DNA from: Pseudomonas sp. TNT3
GTDB lineage: Bacteria; Pseudomonadota; Gammaproteobacteria; Pseudomonadales; Pseudomonadaceae
Length of the DNA stretch: 64,000 bases
Direction: 5' to 3'
NCBI RefSeq assembly: GCF_010095445.2
Contig: NZ_WFGV02000017.1
Location: 1 to 64,000 of the forward strand
The stretch's first letter is position 1, and every line of letters begins with the position of its first letter. The notes below the pieces were generated by a model. It worked only from the letters and a program-made list of their open reading frames with translations. It made no database searches and was not told where the DNA came from. The position numbers and the translations under genes are program-made. Below are positions 51,003 through 59,569 of the stretch, one piece after another.

Positions 51003-53567
51003 ATGCGTATCGACCGTTTAACAAGCAAATTACAGTTAGCACTATCCGACGCCCAATCGCTGGCGGTTGGCCTTGACCATCCGGGCATTGAACCGGCGCA
51101 CTTGATGCAAGCCATGCTCGAACAGCAGGGTGGTTCGATCAAGCCTCTGCTGATGCAGGTAGGCTTCGACGTCAACAGCCTGCGCAAAGAGCTGACGAAA
51201 GAGCTCGACCAGCTGCCAAAAATCCAGAACCCGACCGGCGACGTCAACATGTCGCAGGATCTGGCGCGCCTGCTCAACCAGGCCGATCGTCTGGCACAGC
51301 AGAAGGGTGACCAGTTCATCTCCAGCGAGTTGGTATTGCTGGCGGCGATGGATGAGAACAGCAAGCTCGGCAAATTGTTGCTTGGCCAGGGTGTCAGCAA
51401 AAAAGCCCTGGAAAATGCCATTAACAACTTGCGCGGTGGTGAGGCCGTCAACGACGCCAACCACGAAGAGTCGCGTCAGGCGCTGGATAAATACACCGTC
51501 GACCTGACCAAGCGTGCCGAAGACGGCAAGCTTGACCCGGTTATCGGCCGTGACGACGAAATTCGCCGCACGATTCAGGTGCTGCAGCGTCGTACGAAAA
51601 ATAACCCGGTACTGATCGGTGAGCCTGGCGTTGGTAAAACAGCCATCGCTGAAGGTCTGGCGCAACGGATCATCAATGGCGAAGTGCCGGATGGCTTGAA
51701 AGGCAAACGCCTGTTGTCCCTGGACATGGGGGCGCTGATTGCCGGCGCCAAATATCGCGGTGAGTTCGAGGAACGTCTGAAATCCCTGCTCAATGAACTG
51801 TCGAAGCAGGAAGGGCAGATCATCCTGTTCATCGACGAACTGCACACCATGGTTGGCGCCGGTAAAGGCGAAGGCTCGATGGACGCGGGCAACATGCTCA
51901 AGCCGGCATTGGCTCGGGGTGAGTTGCACTGCGTGGGTGCTACCACGCTCAACGAGTACCGCCAATATATAGAGAAGGACGCGGCCCTCGAACGGCGCTT
52001 CCAGAAAGTCCTGGTAGACGAACCGAGCGAAGAAGACACCATTGCCATCCTGCGTGGCTTGAAAGAGCGTTACGAGGTTCACCACAAGGTGGCGATCACC
52101 GATGGTGCGATCATTGCTGCGGCCAAGCTCAGTCATCGCTATATCACTGACCGTCAGCTGCCGGACAAAGCCATCGACCTGATCGATGAAGCTGCCAGCC
52201 GCATCCGCATGGAGATCGATTCCAAGCCGGAAGTGCTGGACCGTCTGGAGCGTCGCTTGATTCAGCTGAAGGTGGAATCCCAGGCGCTGAAGAAAGAAAG
52301 TGACGAGCCGGCGATAAAACGCCTGGAAAAACTCCAGGAAGAAATCGCCCGCCTGGAGCGCGAATACTCGGACCTGGAAGAAATCTGGAACGCGGAGAAA
52401 GCTGAAGTCCAGGGTTCTGCGCAGATCCAGCAGAAAATCGAGCAGTCGCGACAGGAGCTGGAAACGGCCCGCCGCAAAGGCGACCTCAACCGTATGGCAG
52501 AGTTGCAGTATGGGGTTATCCCGGATCTGGAGCGCAGCCTGCAGATGGTCGACCAGCACGGCAAGAGCGAAAACCAGTTGCTGCGTAGCAAGGTCACTGA
52601 AGAAGAGATCGCCGAAGTCGTCTCCAAGTGGACCGGTATTCCAGTATCGAAAATGCTCGAAGGCGAGCGCGACAAGCTGATGAAGATGGAAAGCCTGTTG
52701 CACCAGCGTGTGATCGGCCAGGACGAAGCGGTGATTGCCGTTTCCAACGCGGTGCGGCGTTCGCGGGCCGGGTTGTCCGATCCGAATCGTCCGAGTGGCT
52801 CGTTCATGTTCCTCGGCCCGACCGGTGTGGGTAAAACCGAGCTGTGTAAGGCTTTGGCCGAGTTCCTCTTTGACACGGAAGAGGCGATGGTGCGGATCGA
52901 TATGTCCGAGTTCATGGAAAAACATTCCGTGGCTCGACTGATTGGTGCGCCACCAGGGTACGTAGGGTATGAAGAAGGCGGTTACCTGACTGAGGCAGTG
53001 CGTCGCAAGCCTTACTCGGTGATCTTGCTGGACGAGGTCGAGAAGGCCCATCCCGATGTGTTCAACATCTTGCTGCAAGTGCTGGAAGATGGCCGCTTGA
53101 CCGACAGTCATGGCCGCACGGTGGACTTCAAGAACACCGTGATTGTCATGACCTCTAACCTGGGATCGGTACAGATTCAGGAATTGGTCGGTGACCGTGA
53201 GGCTCAGCGCGCTGCGGTGATGGACGCGATTTCCACACACTTCCGTCCGGAGTTCATCAACCGGGTCGATGAAGTGGTGATCTTCGAGCCTCTGGCTCGC
53301 GATCAGATCGCCGGCATCACTGAGATTCAGTTGAGTCGCCTGCGCAGTCGTCTGACTGAACGGGAACTGAAGCTTGATCTCAGTCCTGAGGCCATGGACA
53401 AGCTGATCGCGGTGGGTTACGACCCGGTATATGGCGCACGGCCGCTCAAACGAGCGATCCAGCGCTGGATCGAGAACCCGTTGGCACAGCTGATCCTTTC
53501 GGGTCGGTTCATGCCTGGCGATACCGCTCAGGGTGTCGTGGAGAACGACGAAATCGTCTTCGTCTGA
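51003..53567 (+). CDS. clpB: ATP-dependent chaperone ClpB
   Basis: 854-aa Hsp100 disaggregase acting with DnaK. N-terminal Clp_N repeats (1 to about 145), NBD1 with Walker [14 protein letters not shown] (near 206) and Walker B ILFIDELH, a coiled-coil middle domain (about 410-530; [19 protein letters not shown]), and NBD2 with [14 protein letters not shown] (near 605) and [15 protein letters not shown]. Pore motifs [12 protein letters not shown] and [13 protein letters not shown] are present; there is no ClpP-binding tripeptide loop. Heat-shock promoter upstream, terminator downstream. Confidence 0.98.
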   Translation: MRIDRLTSKLQLALSDAQSLAVGLDHPGIEPAHLMQAMLEQQGGSIKPLLMQVGFDVNSLRKELTKELDQLPKIQNPTGDVNMSQDLARLLNQADRLAQQKGDQFISSELVLLAAMDENSKLGKLLLGQGVSKKALENAINNLRGGEAVNDANHEESRQALDKYTVDLTKRAEDGKLDPVIGRDDEIRRTIQVLQRRTKNNPVLIGEPGVGKTAIAEGLAQRIINGEVPDGLKGKRLLSLDMGALIAGAKYRGEFEERLKSLLNELSKQEGQIILFIDELHTMVGAGKGEGSMDAGNMLKPALARGELHCVGATTLNEYRQYIEKDAALERRFQKVLVDEPSEEDTIAILRGLKERYEVHHKVAITDGAIIAAAKLSHRYITDRQLPDKAIDLIDEAASRIRMEIDSKPEVLDRLERRLIQLKVESQALKKESDEPAIKRLEKLQEEIARLEREYSDLEEIWNAEKAEVQGSAQIQQKIEQSRQELETARRKGDLNRMAELQYGVIPDLERSLQMVDQHGKSENQLLRSKVTEEEIAEVVSKWTGIPVSKMLEGERDKLMKMESLLHQRVIGQDEAVIAVSNAVRRSRAGLSDPNRPSGSFMFLGPTGVGKTELCKALAEFLFDTEEAMVRIDMSEFMEKHSVARLIGAPPGYVGYEEGGYLTEAVRRKPYSVILLDEVEKAHPDVFNILLQVLEDGRLTDSHGRTVDFKNTVIVMTSNLGSVQIQELVGDREAQRAAVMDAISTHFRPEFINRVDEVVIFEPLARDQIAGITEIQLSRLRSRLTERELKLDLSPEAMDKLIAVGYDPVYGARPLKRAIQRWIENPLAQLILSGRFMPGDTAQGVVENDEIVFV

Positions 53568-53591
53568 TCCAAAGCGGCAGCAAAATAGAAG

Positions 53592-53619
53592 AGGCCTCGC
53601 ATTGCGAGGCCTTTTTTTC
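53592..53619 (+). terminator. Rho-independent terminator of clpB
   Basis: AGGCCTCGC-att-GCGAGGCCT with a 7-T tract, 25 bp after the stop codon. Confidence 0.95.
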
Positions 53620-53751
53620 GTTAGGCTGTTGAACTCAAAGGAAAAGGCTTGTAAAGTGCGCCCCGCAGTAAGTCACCCGCAAGGGTTTCTGCTCCCCAAG
53701 CAGAAATCTGAAATAAGTTGCAAATCATTAACTTGAAAGCAATTTAGGGGG
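53620..53751. other. Intergenic, clpB to tRNA promoter
   Basis: About 130 bp without a gene. One clear hairpin: TTTCTGCT-cccca-AGCAGAAA at 53686-53706, not followed by T residues; role unknown. The 3' part is AT-rich and leads into the tRNA promoter. Confidence 0.5.
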
Positions 53752-53779
53752 TTGACAGAGGTGCTTAAGATTGTAGAAT
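53752..53779 (+). promoter_or_regulatory. Sigma-70 promoter of the tRNA operon
   Basis: TTGACA (53752-53757), 16-bp spacer, TAGAAT (53774-53779), then AGCGCGCC, a GC-rich discriminator typical of stringently controlled tRNA promoters. Confidence 0.85.
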
Positions 53780-53867
53780 AGCGCGCCTCAGACACACGAA
53801 CGCAGCGATGCGAACGGGTCGAAGAGAACGCTGTAAAGCTTCAATGTTGTAAATTGAAATATGTAGT

Positions 53868-53943
53868 TCCGTGATAGCTCAGTCGGTAGAGCAAATGACT
53901 GTTAATCATTGGGTCCCAGGTTCGAGTCCTGGTCACGGAGCCA
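53868..53943 (+). tRNA. tRNA-Asn (GTT)
   Basis: 76 nt including encoded CCA. Acceptor TCCGTGA/TCACGGA, D-loop AGCTCAGTCGGTAGAGC, anticodon loop CTGTTAA (GTT), T-arm CCAGGTTCGAGTCCTGG. First gene of the cluster. Confidence 0.97.
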
Positions 53944-53952
53944 ATTTCAAAC

Positions 53953-54029
53953 CGGGGTATAGCGCAGTCCGGTAGCGCGCCTGCTTTGGGAGCAGGATGT
54001 CAGGAGTTCGAATCCCCTTACCCCGACCA
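53953..54029 (+). tRNA. tRNA-Pro (TGG), copy 1
   Basis: 77 nt with CCA. Acceptor CGGGGTA/TACCCCG, anticodon loop TTTGGGA (TGG), T-arm GGAGTTCGAATCC. Identical to the copy at 54206-54282. Confidence 0.97.
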
Positions 54030-54034
54030 TTTTT

Positions 54035-54110
54035 GGGTCGTTAGCTCAGTTGGTAGAGCAGTTGGCTTTTAACCAATTGGTCGTAGGTTCGAATCCCACA
54101 CGACCCACCA
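54035..54110 (+). tRNA. tRNA-Lys (TTT)
   Basis: 76 nt with CCA. Acceptor GGGTCGT/ACGACCC, anticodon loop CTTTTAA (TTT), T-arm GTAGGTTCGAATCCCAC... closing normally. Confidence 0.97.
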
Positions 54111-54173
54111 TTTTTGAAACCAGTTAACGCTGGAATCAGATCTTAAGATCAGAGGCCAAAAGCACTGATCGAA

Positions 54174-54203
54174 GAAGGCGACTGATAAGGTCGCCTTTTT
54201 TTT
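54174..54203 (+). terminator. Rho-independent terminator between tRNA-Lys and second tRNA-Pro
   Basis: AAGGCGAC-tgataag-GTCGCCTTTTTTTT. The second tRNA-Pro begins 3 bp after its T tract, so that tRNA must depend on read-through or a promoter inside 54111-54173. Confidence 0.88.
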
Positions 54204-54205
54204 AC

Positions 54206-54282
54206 CGGGGTATAGCGCAGTCCGGTAGCGCGCCTGCTTTGGGAGCAGGATGTCAGGAGTTCGAATCCCCTTACCCCGACCA
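54206..54282 (+). tRNA. tRNA-Pro (TGG), copy 2
   Basis: Base-for-base identical to copy 1 over all 77 nt; the shared block extends 2 nt upstream (AC) and 1 nt downstream (T). It lies behind a terminator and has its own terminator after it, so it looks like a later duplication. Confidence 0.97.
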
Positions 54283-54285
54283 TAT

Positions 54286-54323
54286 TAAAAATCCTCGTAT
54301 CGAAAGATACGGGGATTTTTTTT
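54286..54323 (+). terminator. Terminator of the tRNA cluster
   Basis: AAAAATCCTCGTATC-gaaa-GATACGGGGATTTTTTTT, 3 bp after the second tRNA-Pro. Confidence 0.93.
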
Positions 54324-54396
54324 GCCTGCTGGAAATGCACATAAAAAGCCCCGCGTCTCTTGTTGAGAAGCGAGGCGTGGGTGCGACGTTCAGGGC

Positions 54397-54798
54397 TTAG
54401 CTGTTGTCCTTCAGGTGTTCGAACAAGCCTTTTGGCATTTTTTTGCCATTGGCTTCGTAATTAGCCTTCACGTTATCAAATGCCTCCTGCTCATCGATCT
54501 GCCCGTCATGATTGGTATCGATCTTGTCGAAGTCCGCTTTGGGCGCCACCTTCAAAAATTCTGCGCGGGATACTTTGCCGTCACCGTCGGTATCGGTCCG
54601 GGCCATCGACTCGTCGCCACACTTGCCTTCACCACATTTTCCTTCAGGGGTCTTCACGACCTGTTCGGCCGACGCCAGCAAATAGCCCTGAGTCAAAGGC
54701 TGGGAGGCAAATACGGAGCCGGACAACATCATGCCGCCGGCCAGTACAGCGCCGAGCAGACCAAAAGTGTTCTTGCCGAGAGTAGGGATGCGGGACAT
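54397..54798 (-). CDS. EF-hand protein with EGKCG repeats (HvfA-like precursor?)
   Basis: 133 aa from ATG 54798 (AGGAG upstream). Signal-like N-terminus (about 1-31), a leader-like SQPLTQGYLLASAEQ (32-46), then a tandem EGKCGEGKCG at 52-61. Two canonical EF-hand loops follow: DTDGDGKVSRAE (69-80) and DTNHDGQIDEQE (94-105). EGKCG repeats after an L..GY..A leader are the mark of HvfA-type peptides, whose Cys residues are modified by DUF692 iron oxidases (HvfB) with HvfC to bind copper. No hvfB/hvfC is in the window, so modification is hypothetical. The safe call is a periplasmic Ca-binding EF-hand protein. Confidence 0.8.
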   Translation of the reverse strand: MSRIPTLGKNTFGLLGAVLAGGMMLSGSVFASQPLTQGYLLASAEQVVKTPEGKCGEGKCGDESMARTDTDGDGKVSRAEFLKVAPKADFDKIDTNHDGQIDEQEAFDNVKANYEANGKKMPKGLFEHLKDNS

Positions 54799-55030
54799 TT
54801 GAATTCTCCTGGGTTGCACGACACAACCGCTCGATAAAGGGTCTGGTAGCCAGAGCAGGCGGGTTGCCTTGATCGGGTGTGGCCATTTAGCGGGATGGGT
54901 GTATCGCTACTGTGTCGCGCCAGGGGGAGGTTTGTAAGCGAAGGGGCTGAATCGGGGAGGGGATACAGTGGGACACAGTTTGCGCAGGTTAAACCGAGGC
55001 GACCGCATCGTCGGAATGCCGCCCAGACCA
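54799..55030. other. Upstream region of the EF-hand gene
   Basis: 232 bp without a gene. It must contain the promoter of the leftward EF-hand gene; I could not assign a sigma factor. No repeat until the REP at 55031. Confidence 0.4.
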
Positions 55031-55116
55031 AGCCACGCTCCCACAGGTTTAGTGCTGGACCCGGATTCCAAGATCAACACCTAACCTGTGGGAGCGGGCT
55101 TGCCCGCGATGAGGCC
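55031..55116. repeat. REP inverted pair, unequal arms
   Basis: CAAGCCACGCTCCCACAGGT pairs with ACCTGTGGGAGCGGGCTTGC; the right arm continues into CCGCGATGAGGC, absent from the left. Lies after the ndh stop codon. Confidence 0.82.
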
Positions 55117-55133
55117 CTGACGGGCGCCGAAAT

Positions 55134-56432
55134 TTAATGCAGTTTCAAACGCGGCTCAGTCCCGCGCCCGATCTTGCTGCCCAGCATCAACATCGCCGTG
55201 CGAAACGCGCCATACAGCGCCATCTGGTGCATGCGATACAGCGACACATAAAACATCCGAGCCAGCCAGCCCTCAAGCATGACGCTACCGGTCAGGTTGC
55301 CCATCAAGTTACCCACAGCCGAAAAACGCGACAGCGAGATGAGCGAGCCGTAGTCGGTGTATTTGTACTCGGGCAACGCTTTGCCTTCGATGCGCAGCTT
55401 CAACGATTTGGCCAGCAATGACGCCTGCTGGTGCGCGGCTTGCGCCCGTGGCGGCACGTTGCGATCTGTGCCCGGTTGCGGGCAGGCCGCGCAGTCACCG
55501 AAGGCGAAGATGTTTTCATCGCGAGTCGTTTGCAGGGTCGGCAGCACCTGAAGCTGGTTGATGCGGTTGGTTTCCAGACCATCGATGTCCTTGAGGAAAC
55601 CCGGTGCGCGGATCCCTGCGGCCCAGACTTTCAGGCTGGCATTGATCACTTTGCCATCCGCCGTAATCAGGCTGTCAGCCGTCACTTCACTGACAGCAGC
55701 ATTGGTCATGACGTTGACCCCAAGTTTCTCCAGGGTTTTATGCACAGGCCCGCCAATTCGCTCCGGCAATGCTGGCAACACCCGTGGTCCGGCTTCAATC
55801 AGGGTGATGTGCATATTCTCTGGTTTGATCCGGTCCAGTCCGTACGCTGCCAGTTCATGGGCGGCGTTGTGCAGCTCGGCGGCCAATTCGACACCCGTCG
55901 CACCTGCGCCGACGATGGCGACGCTGATTTGCTCGACCTTGTCGGTTTGTCCTGCGTGGGCGCGCAGATAATGATTCAGGAGTTGCTGGTGAAAGCGCTC
56001 GGCCTGTTTGCGGGTGTCGAGGAACAGGCAATGCTGCGCCGCACCCTGTGTGCCGAAATCGTTGGTGGTACTGCCAACGGCAATCACCAGCGAGTCATAA
56101 CCCAGTTCACGGGCAGGCACCAGTTCTACGCCCGCTTCGTCATAGGTCGCGGCCAGCTGGATCTTCTTCTGGGTGCGATCGAGCCCGCTCATGCGCCCCA
56201 GCTGGAACTCGAAGTGGTTCCATTTCGCCTGGGCGACATAGTTGAGTTCATCTTCGGAAGAGTTCAGCGATCCAGCGGCCACTTCGTGCAACAGGGGTTT
56301 CCAAATGTGAGTCAGGTTCGCGTCGACCAGCATCACGCTGGCTGTGCCGCGCTTGCCCAGAGTCTTACCCAGACGGGTAGCCAACTCCAGGCCGCCGGCG
56401 CCGCCGCCAACGATGACAATACGATGAGTCAT
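55134..56432 (-). CDS. ndh: Type II NADH:quinone oxidoreductase (NDH-2)
   Basis: 432 aa from ATG 56432. FAD site HRIVIVGGGAGGLELATRLG (about 3-22), NADH site ISVAIVGAGATGVELAAELH (about 167-186), and AFGDCAAC near 308. The C-terminus has amphipathic and hydrophobic helices (GWLARMFYVSLYRMHQMALYG) for membrane attachment. Passes electrons from NADH to quinone without pumping protons. Pseudomonads carry more than one; which paralogue this is cannot be told. Confidence 0.93.
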   Translation of the reverse strand: MTHRIVIVGGGAGGLELATRLGKTLGKRGTASVMLVDANLTHIWKPLLHEVAAGSLNSSEDELNYVAQAKWNHFEFQLGRMSGLDRTQKKIQLAATYDEAGVELVPARELGYDSLVIAVGSTTNDFGTQGAAQHCLFLDTRKQAERFHQQLLNHYLRAHAGQTDKVEQISVAIVGAGATGVELAAELHNAAHELAAYGLDRIKPENMHITLIEAGPRVLPALPERIGGPVHKTLEKLGVNVMTNAAVSEVTADSLITADGKVINASLKVWAAGIRAPGFLKDIDGLETNRINQLQVLPTLQTTRDENIFAFGDCAACPQPGTDRNVPPRAQAAHQQASLLAKSLKLRIEGKALPEYKYTDYGSLISLSRFSAVGNLMGNLTGSVMLEGWLARMFYVSLYRMHQMALYGAFRTAMLMLGSKIGRGTEPRLKLH

Positions 56433-56492
56433 GGGGATATCTCGCAAGGCTAAAAGAAATCGGTGCAATTACCCGAGCGAGCGCGAGGCGGC

Positions 56493-56666
56493 TCATAGCG
56501 TCAGGTAACTGATGAAACGGCTCAACAAGCCCAAACCAATGGTCACTGCCAGCACCAGCACAAGGAGCATCCACGGCCGGAAGGGCCGGCGCTCGACTTG
56601 GTGTTGGGACAGGTGCAGGTACTCTTCGACATGCTTCTGGTCGTCCGGGTTCAGGCGGCTGGTCAT
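56493..56666 (-). CDS. DUF3094 family small membrane protein, 57 aa
   Basis: A short gene read directly from the sequence: ATG at 56666, TGA at 56493. Product begins MTSRLNPDDQKHVEEYLHLS and continues QHQVERRPFRPW into one membrane helix (MLLVLVLAVTIGLGLLS) and ends SRFISYLTL. The pattern fits DUF3094, a family of about 60 residues known from Pseudomonas. Lies between the MOSC protein and ndh genes on the same strand, 51 bp from each. Function unknown. Confidence 0.85.
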   Translation of the reverse strand: MTSRLNPDDQKHVEEYLHLSQHQVERRPFRPWMLLVLVLAVTIGLGLLSRFISYLTL

Positions 56667-56717
56667 AAAGGCCTCATCAGGTAGACGTTGCTGAATGTAT
56701 AGAAGCTACAGGCTGAT

Positions 56718-57245
56718 TTAACGCACGTTGAACGGAGCATAGCCGCTGTCCGGAATGGGCTCGACGCTCACGGTGTCGTTTAGGCGAATGATTCCACTTT
56801 GTAACACTCGAGCTGTGATTCCGCCATGTCCACGAACGGCCTGAAACGTCCCGGGGCCGAGGTTGTTCTGCAGGCGTGCACAGGGCTGGCACCAACCGGT
56901 GGTTTCGAAAATCGCCTGGCCAATCCGGAAGCGTCGACCCTTGAGGCTGAACAGATTGATCCCGCTGATGACCAGATTGCGTCGCAAATCCTGTGGTAAC
57001 ACCGGGTTATCGACCGAACGCCCCATGAGTGAACTGATCACCGCCAGGTGTTCCCACTGAATGAGCGTTACCTGCCGGGCATTACGCACGCCGGGGCGGG
57101 CGCGATCGCCGGTCAGGCCTGCCTCGAGGCGCGCTTCCACGGCATCGAGTTCGATCATCGGCACGTGCGGTTCCGGTCGCACGCCAATCCAGCGAACGTG
57201 GCCGGTTTGCGGGACTTCAGCGAGCAATTCCTGCAACGGGCTCAC
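56718..57245 (-). CDS. MOSC domain protein
   Basis: 175 aa. MOSC features: a central TLIQWEHLAVISSLMG, RNLVISGINLFSLKGRRFRIG, and the Cys-bearing TTGWCQPCARLQ near 110-120, the Cys expected to carry sulfur to the molybdenum cofactor. Ends in GHGGITARVLQSGIIRLNDTV. Resembles YiiM-type MOSC proteins acting on N-hydroxylated compounds; the substrate is unknown. Overlaps the DUF1780 gene by ATGA, so they are cotranscribed. Confidence 0.9.
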   Translation of the reverse strand: MSPLQELLAEVPQTGHVRWIGVRPEPHVPMIELDAVEARLEAGLTGDRARPGVRNARQVTLIQWEHLAVISSLMGRSVDNPVLPQDLRRNLVISGINLFSLKGRRFRIGQAIFETTGWCQPCARLQNNLGPGTFQAVRGHGGITARVLQSGIIRLNDTVSVEPIPDSGYAPFNVR

Positions 57246-57868
57246 AGACTGATTCCAACGTCGAACACAATGCTGCGTCCCAGGTTGCTGCGCAGGAAGT
57301 CCGGGGCGTCCGGATGCGCGAACAGCACGCGGGCGAAGGTCGGCCCGACCAGCGACAACGAGCGCCAGCCTTGGCGCAGGTATTCGGTGGGCGGTGGAAA
57401 GTGGCTGTTGAGGTCGAGGACTTCACGCTTGAGGCTGGCAAAGGCAATGATGTCCAGTTCCCCCAGGTCCATGCCGCGCTCTTTGTAGTTGTGCGCTTTT
57501 TTACGCAGGGTCGGCGCCAGTCTCATCAAGAATTCATTGGCCGGAATGCGTTTGGGTTTTGCTTCGCGGCGCACCAGGGAGCTCAAGGAAAATGCGCTGC
57601 GTCGGCGCTGCAGTTCATCGCGCCATTCGTCATTGAGGCGTCGGCCTTCGTCGAGTACGAAGAACACCTCGAAACTGGCGTCGCGAAACAGCACGTCTGG
57701 CGGCTCCCCGGCGGGGGCGAATTCGTCGGCGCGGTAGGGAATGTTCAGGCCTTGCAGCAGGCGCTGGCAAACCCAACGCTCACGCTCCCATTTGCGGGCA
57801 TTGGACAGGAACGCGTTGGCTTGCTCGGCCGCAATGGTCAGCAGGCGTAAGTAGTCTGAGTCATCCAT
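57242..57868 (-). CDS. DUF1780 family protein
   Basis: 208 aa from ATG 57868 (MDDSDYLRLLTIAAEQANAFLSN); an upstream ATG at 57898 is in frame but less typical. Marks: WERERWVCQRLLQGLNIPY, DVLFRDASFEVFFVLDEGRRLNDEWRDEL, and GMDLGELDIIAFASLKREVLD. The E/D-rich core could fit a nuclease-like fold, but I have no evidence for activity. Coupled to the MOSC gene. Confidence 0.87.
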   Translation of the reverse strand: MDDSDYLRLLTIAAEQANAFLSNARKWERERWVCQRLLQGLNIPYRADEFAPAGEPPDVLFRDASFEVFFVLDEGRRLNDEWRDELQRRRSAFSLSSLVRREAKPKRIPANEFLMRLAPTLRKKAHNYKERGMDLGELDIIAFASLKREVLDLNSHFPPPTEYLRQGWRSLSLVGPTFARVLFAHPDAPDFLRSNLGRSIVFDVGISL

Positions 57869-58004
57869 AGGCCCAAGCTTAGCGTTCAAATGCGACAAGC
57901 AGAAAGCTTTGCATCAGGTGGAGCGACTTTTAGGCCGGTGTAGACTGCTGATATGAGCTGCACTCAGCCAAGGAGACTACGGTGGTGTTCAAAGGAGTAG
58001 GCAC

Positions 58005-58694
58005 ATGATCGGCGTCGAGTTGCTGTCACCGGAAAGTCTGACGGTGGGCTGGCTGATTTATTTACCTGTGGTGATGTGGGCGATCTGGCGTGCGCCGTGG
58101 GTCGAATTGTTCACCGACCGGCGGCGTCAGCATTTACTGTTTGGCACGGTGTTCGCACTGTTCATGCTTTGGCTGGTGCGTCGGGATTTCGACACTGGCG
58201 TGAGCTATCACTTCATCGGTCTGACGGCGGTTACTCTGCTGCTGGATTGGCCTTTGGCAATCATTGGCGGCCTGGTGGCGCAAATGGGCCTGGTTTTCCT
58301 CGGGCGTCAGGACCTTGCTGCCGTGGGGGTCAATGGCGCCTTGCTGATTTTGCTGCCGGCGCTGATTACCGAATGCTGCGCCATTCTGGTCGAGCGCGCG
58401 CAGCCGCGTAATCCCTTCGTCTACATCTTCGTGTCCGGGTTCTTTGCGGCGGCGGTGTCTGCGTTGCTGTGCCTTCTGCTTGCGCTTTGGCTGCTGTGGT
58501 TCGATGGGCGTTTTGCGATGCCGTATTGGCTGGAGGATTTTGTCGGCTATCTGTGGCTGATCATATTTCCCGAGGCGTTCATCAACGGCATGGTGGTGAG
58601 CGCATTGGTGGTGTTCTGCCCCGAGTGGCTGGAAACTTTCAATCGTACTCGCTACCTGTCGGCACCCTGGAAAGACGACGATCCAGAATCCTGA
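58005..58694 (+). CDS. CbiM-like energy-coupling factor permease, orphan
   Basis: 229 aa, about six or seven membrane helices (VGWLIYLPVVMWAIW, LLFGTVFALFMLWLV, HFIGLTAVTLLLDWPLAIIGGLVAQ...). It matches the ECF permease/CbiM family that binds Co or Ni in S-component modules. The N-terminal His of true CbiM (MHI...) is missing; Met is followed by IGVELLSPESL. No ATPase (CbiO) or T-component (CbiQ) lies beside it. It may act with shared components or alone; metal use is uncertain. Confidence 0.8.
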   Translation: MIGVELLSPESLTVGWLIYLPVVMWAIWRAPWVELFTDRRRQHLLFGTVFALFMLWLVRRDFDTGVSYHFIGLTAVTLLLDWPLAIIGGLVAQMGLVFLGRQDLAAVGVNGALLILLPALITECCAILVERAQPRNPFVYIFVSGFFAAAVSALLCLLLALWLLWFDGRFAMPYWLEDFVGYLWLIIFPEAFINGMVVSALVVFCPEWLETFNRTRYLSAPWKDDDPES

Positions 58695-58748
58695 TTCTGA
58701 ATTGAAGTCTTTCGCCCTTGGATTTGAAGCTCCGCCTGGGTCGTTCTC

Positions 58749-58949
58749 TTAGTGACGGGGTTCGAAGTCTTCGCTGAACAGGTCATCTTCGGCGTCCGGG
58801 CTGACGGGAATCTTGTGTTCTTCGGACGCCCAGGCGCCCAGGTCGATCAGTTTGCAACGGTCCGAACAGAAGGGCCGGAAGGTGCTGGTGGCACTCCATT
58901 CGACAGGAGCGCCGCAAGTTGGGCAGTTGACGGTTGGGGTCTGGCTCAT
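58749..58949 (-). CDS. yacG: DNA gyrase inhibitor YacG
   Basis: 66-aa zinc protein: [10 protein letters not shown] (CxxC) and [22 protein letters not shown] (CxxxC), then an acidic C-terminal tail. Inhibits DNA gyrase by binding GyrB. ATGA overlap with coaE (58946-58949), the usual coaE-yacG pair. Confidence 0.95.
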   Translation of the reverse strand: MSQTPTVNCPTCGAPVEWSATSTFRPFCSDRCKLIDLGAWASEEHKIPVSPDAEDDLFSEDFEPRH

Positions 58950-59569
58950 GACTGGCCTCCACGCAAAGTAAGGTAAAAGTGATGCAGGCGTTCGACCTCG
59001 CTGTGCAGCCAGGCGAGGTCGCGGTCGTTGATCACGACATCGTCGGCATGGCTCACGCGATCCTGACGGCTTGATTGAACCTTGAGGATCGCCTGGACCT
59101 GTTGCTCGCTGGTCTGGTCGCGCTGCAGGGTGCGTTCGATCTGAAGCTGTTCGGGGGCATCGATGACCAGGACACGTTGCGTCATGGCGTACTGGCCGGA
59201 TTCGATCAACAGCGGCGACACCAGTATCGCGTAGGGCGATTGTGCCTTGCCCAGGTGTTCGACGATTTCCTTCGCGATCAGTGGATGCAGCAACGCTTCA
59301 AGCCACATGCGCTGCTCTGGCACTTCGAAGATCAGCTTGCGCAACGCCGCGCGATCCAGCTGCCCGTCAGCCTGTAAGACACCAGGGCCGAAGTGCTCGA
59401 CGATTTTCGCCAGCGCCGGGCGACCGGGTTCCACCACCCAGCGCGCTGCGTGGTCGGCGTCCACCACGTGCACCCCAAGATCGATGAAGTGCTGTGCCGC
59501 CGCGCTTTTGCCGCTGCCAATGCCGCCGGTGAGGCCGAGTATCCAGGGTTTTTCCACAGGGGTATTCAT
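58946..59569 (-). CDS. coaE: Dephospho-CoA kinase
   Basis: 207 aa from ATG 59569; the frame continues upstream but the P-loop [18 protein letters not shown] (about 11-28) fixes the N-terminus. [13 protein letters not shown] and the SPLLIESG region are typical. Last step of CoA synthesis. ATGA overlap with pilD and with yacG, so pilD-coaE-yacG are coupled. Confidence 0.96.
   Translation of the reverse strand: MNTPVEKPWILGLTGGIGSGKSAAAQHFIDLGVHVVDADHAARWVVEPGRPALAKIVEHFGPGVLQADGQLDRAALRKLIFEVPEQRMWLEALLHPLIAKEIVEHLGKAQSPYAILVSPLLIESGQYAMTQRVLVIDAPEQLQIERTLQRDQTSEQQVQAILKVQSSRQDRVSHADDVVINDRDLAWLHSEVERLHHFYLTLRGGQS

Noticed and set aside
51042..53240. 732-aa open frame on the minus strand
   Set aside because: Antisense to clpB, which is certain; no domain or ribosome-binding site.
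53868..54323. tRNA cluster as an integrated island boundary
   Set aside because: No integrase, phage genes or direct repeat beyond the tRNA-Pro duplication; both sides are core genes.
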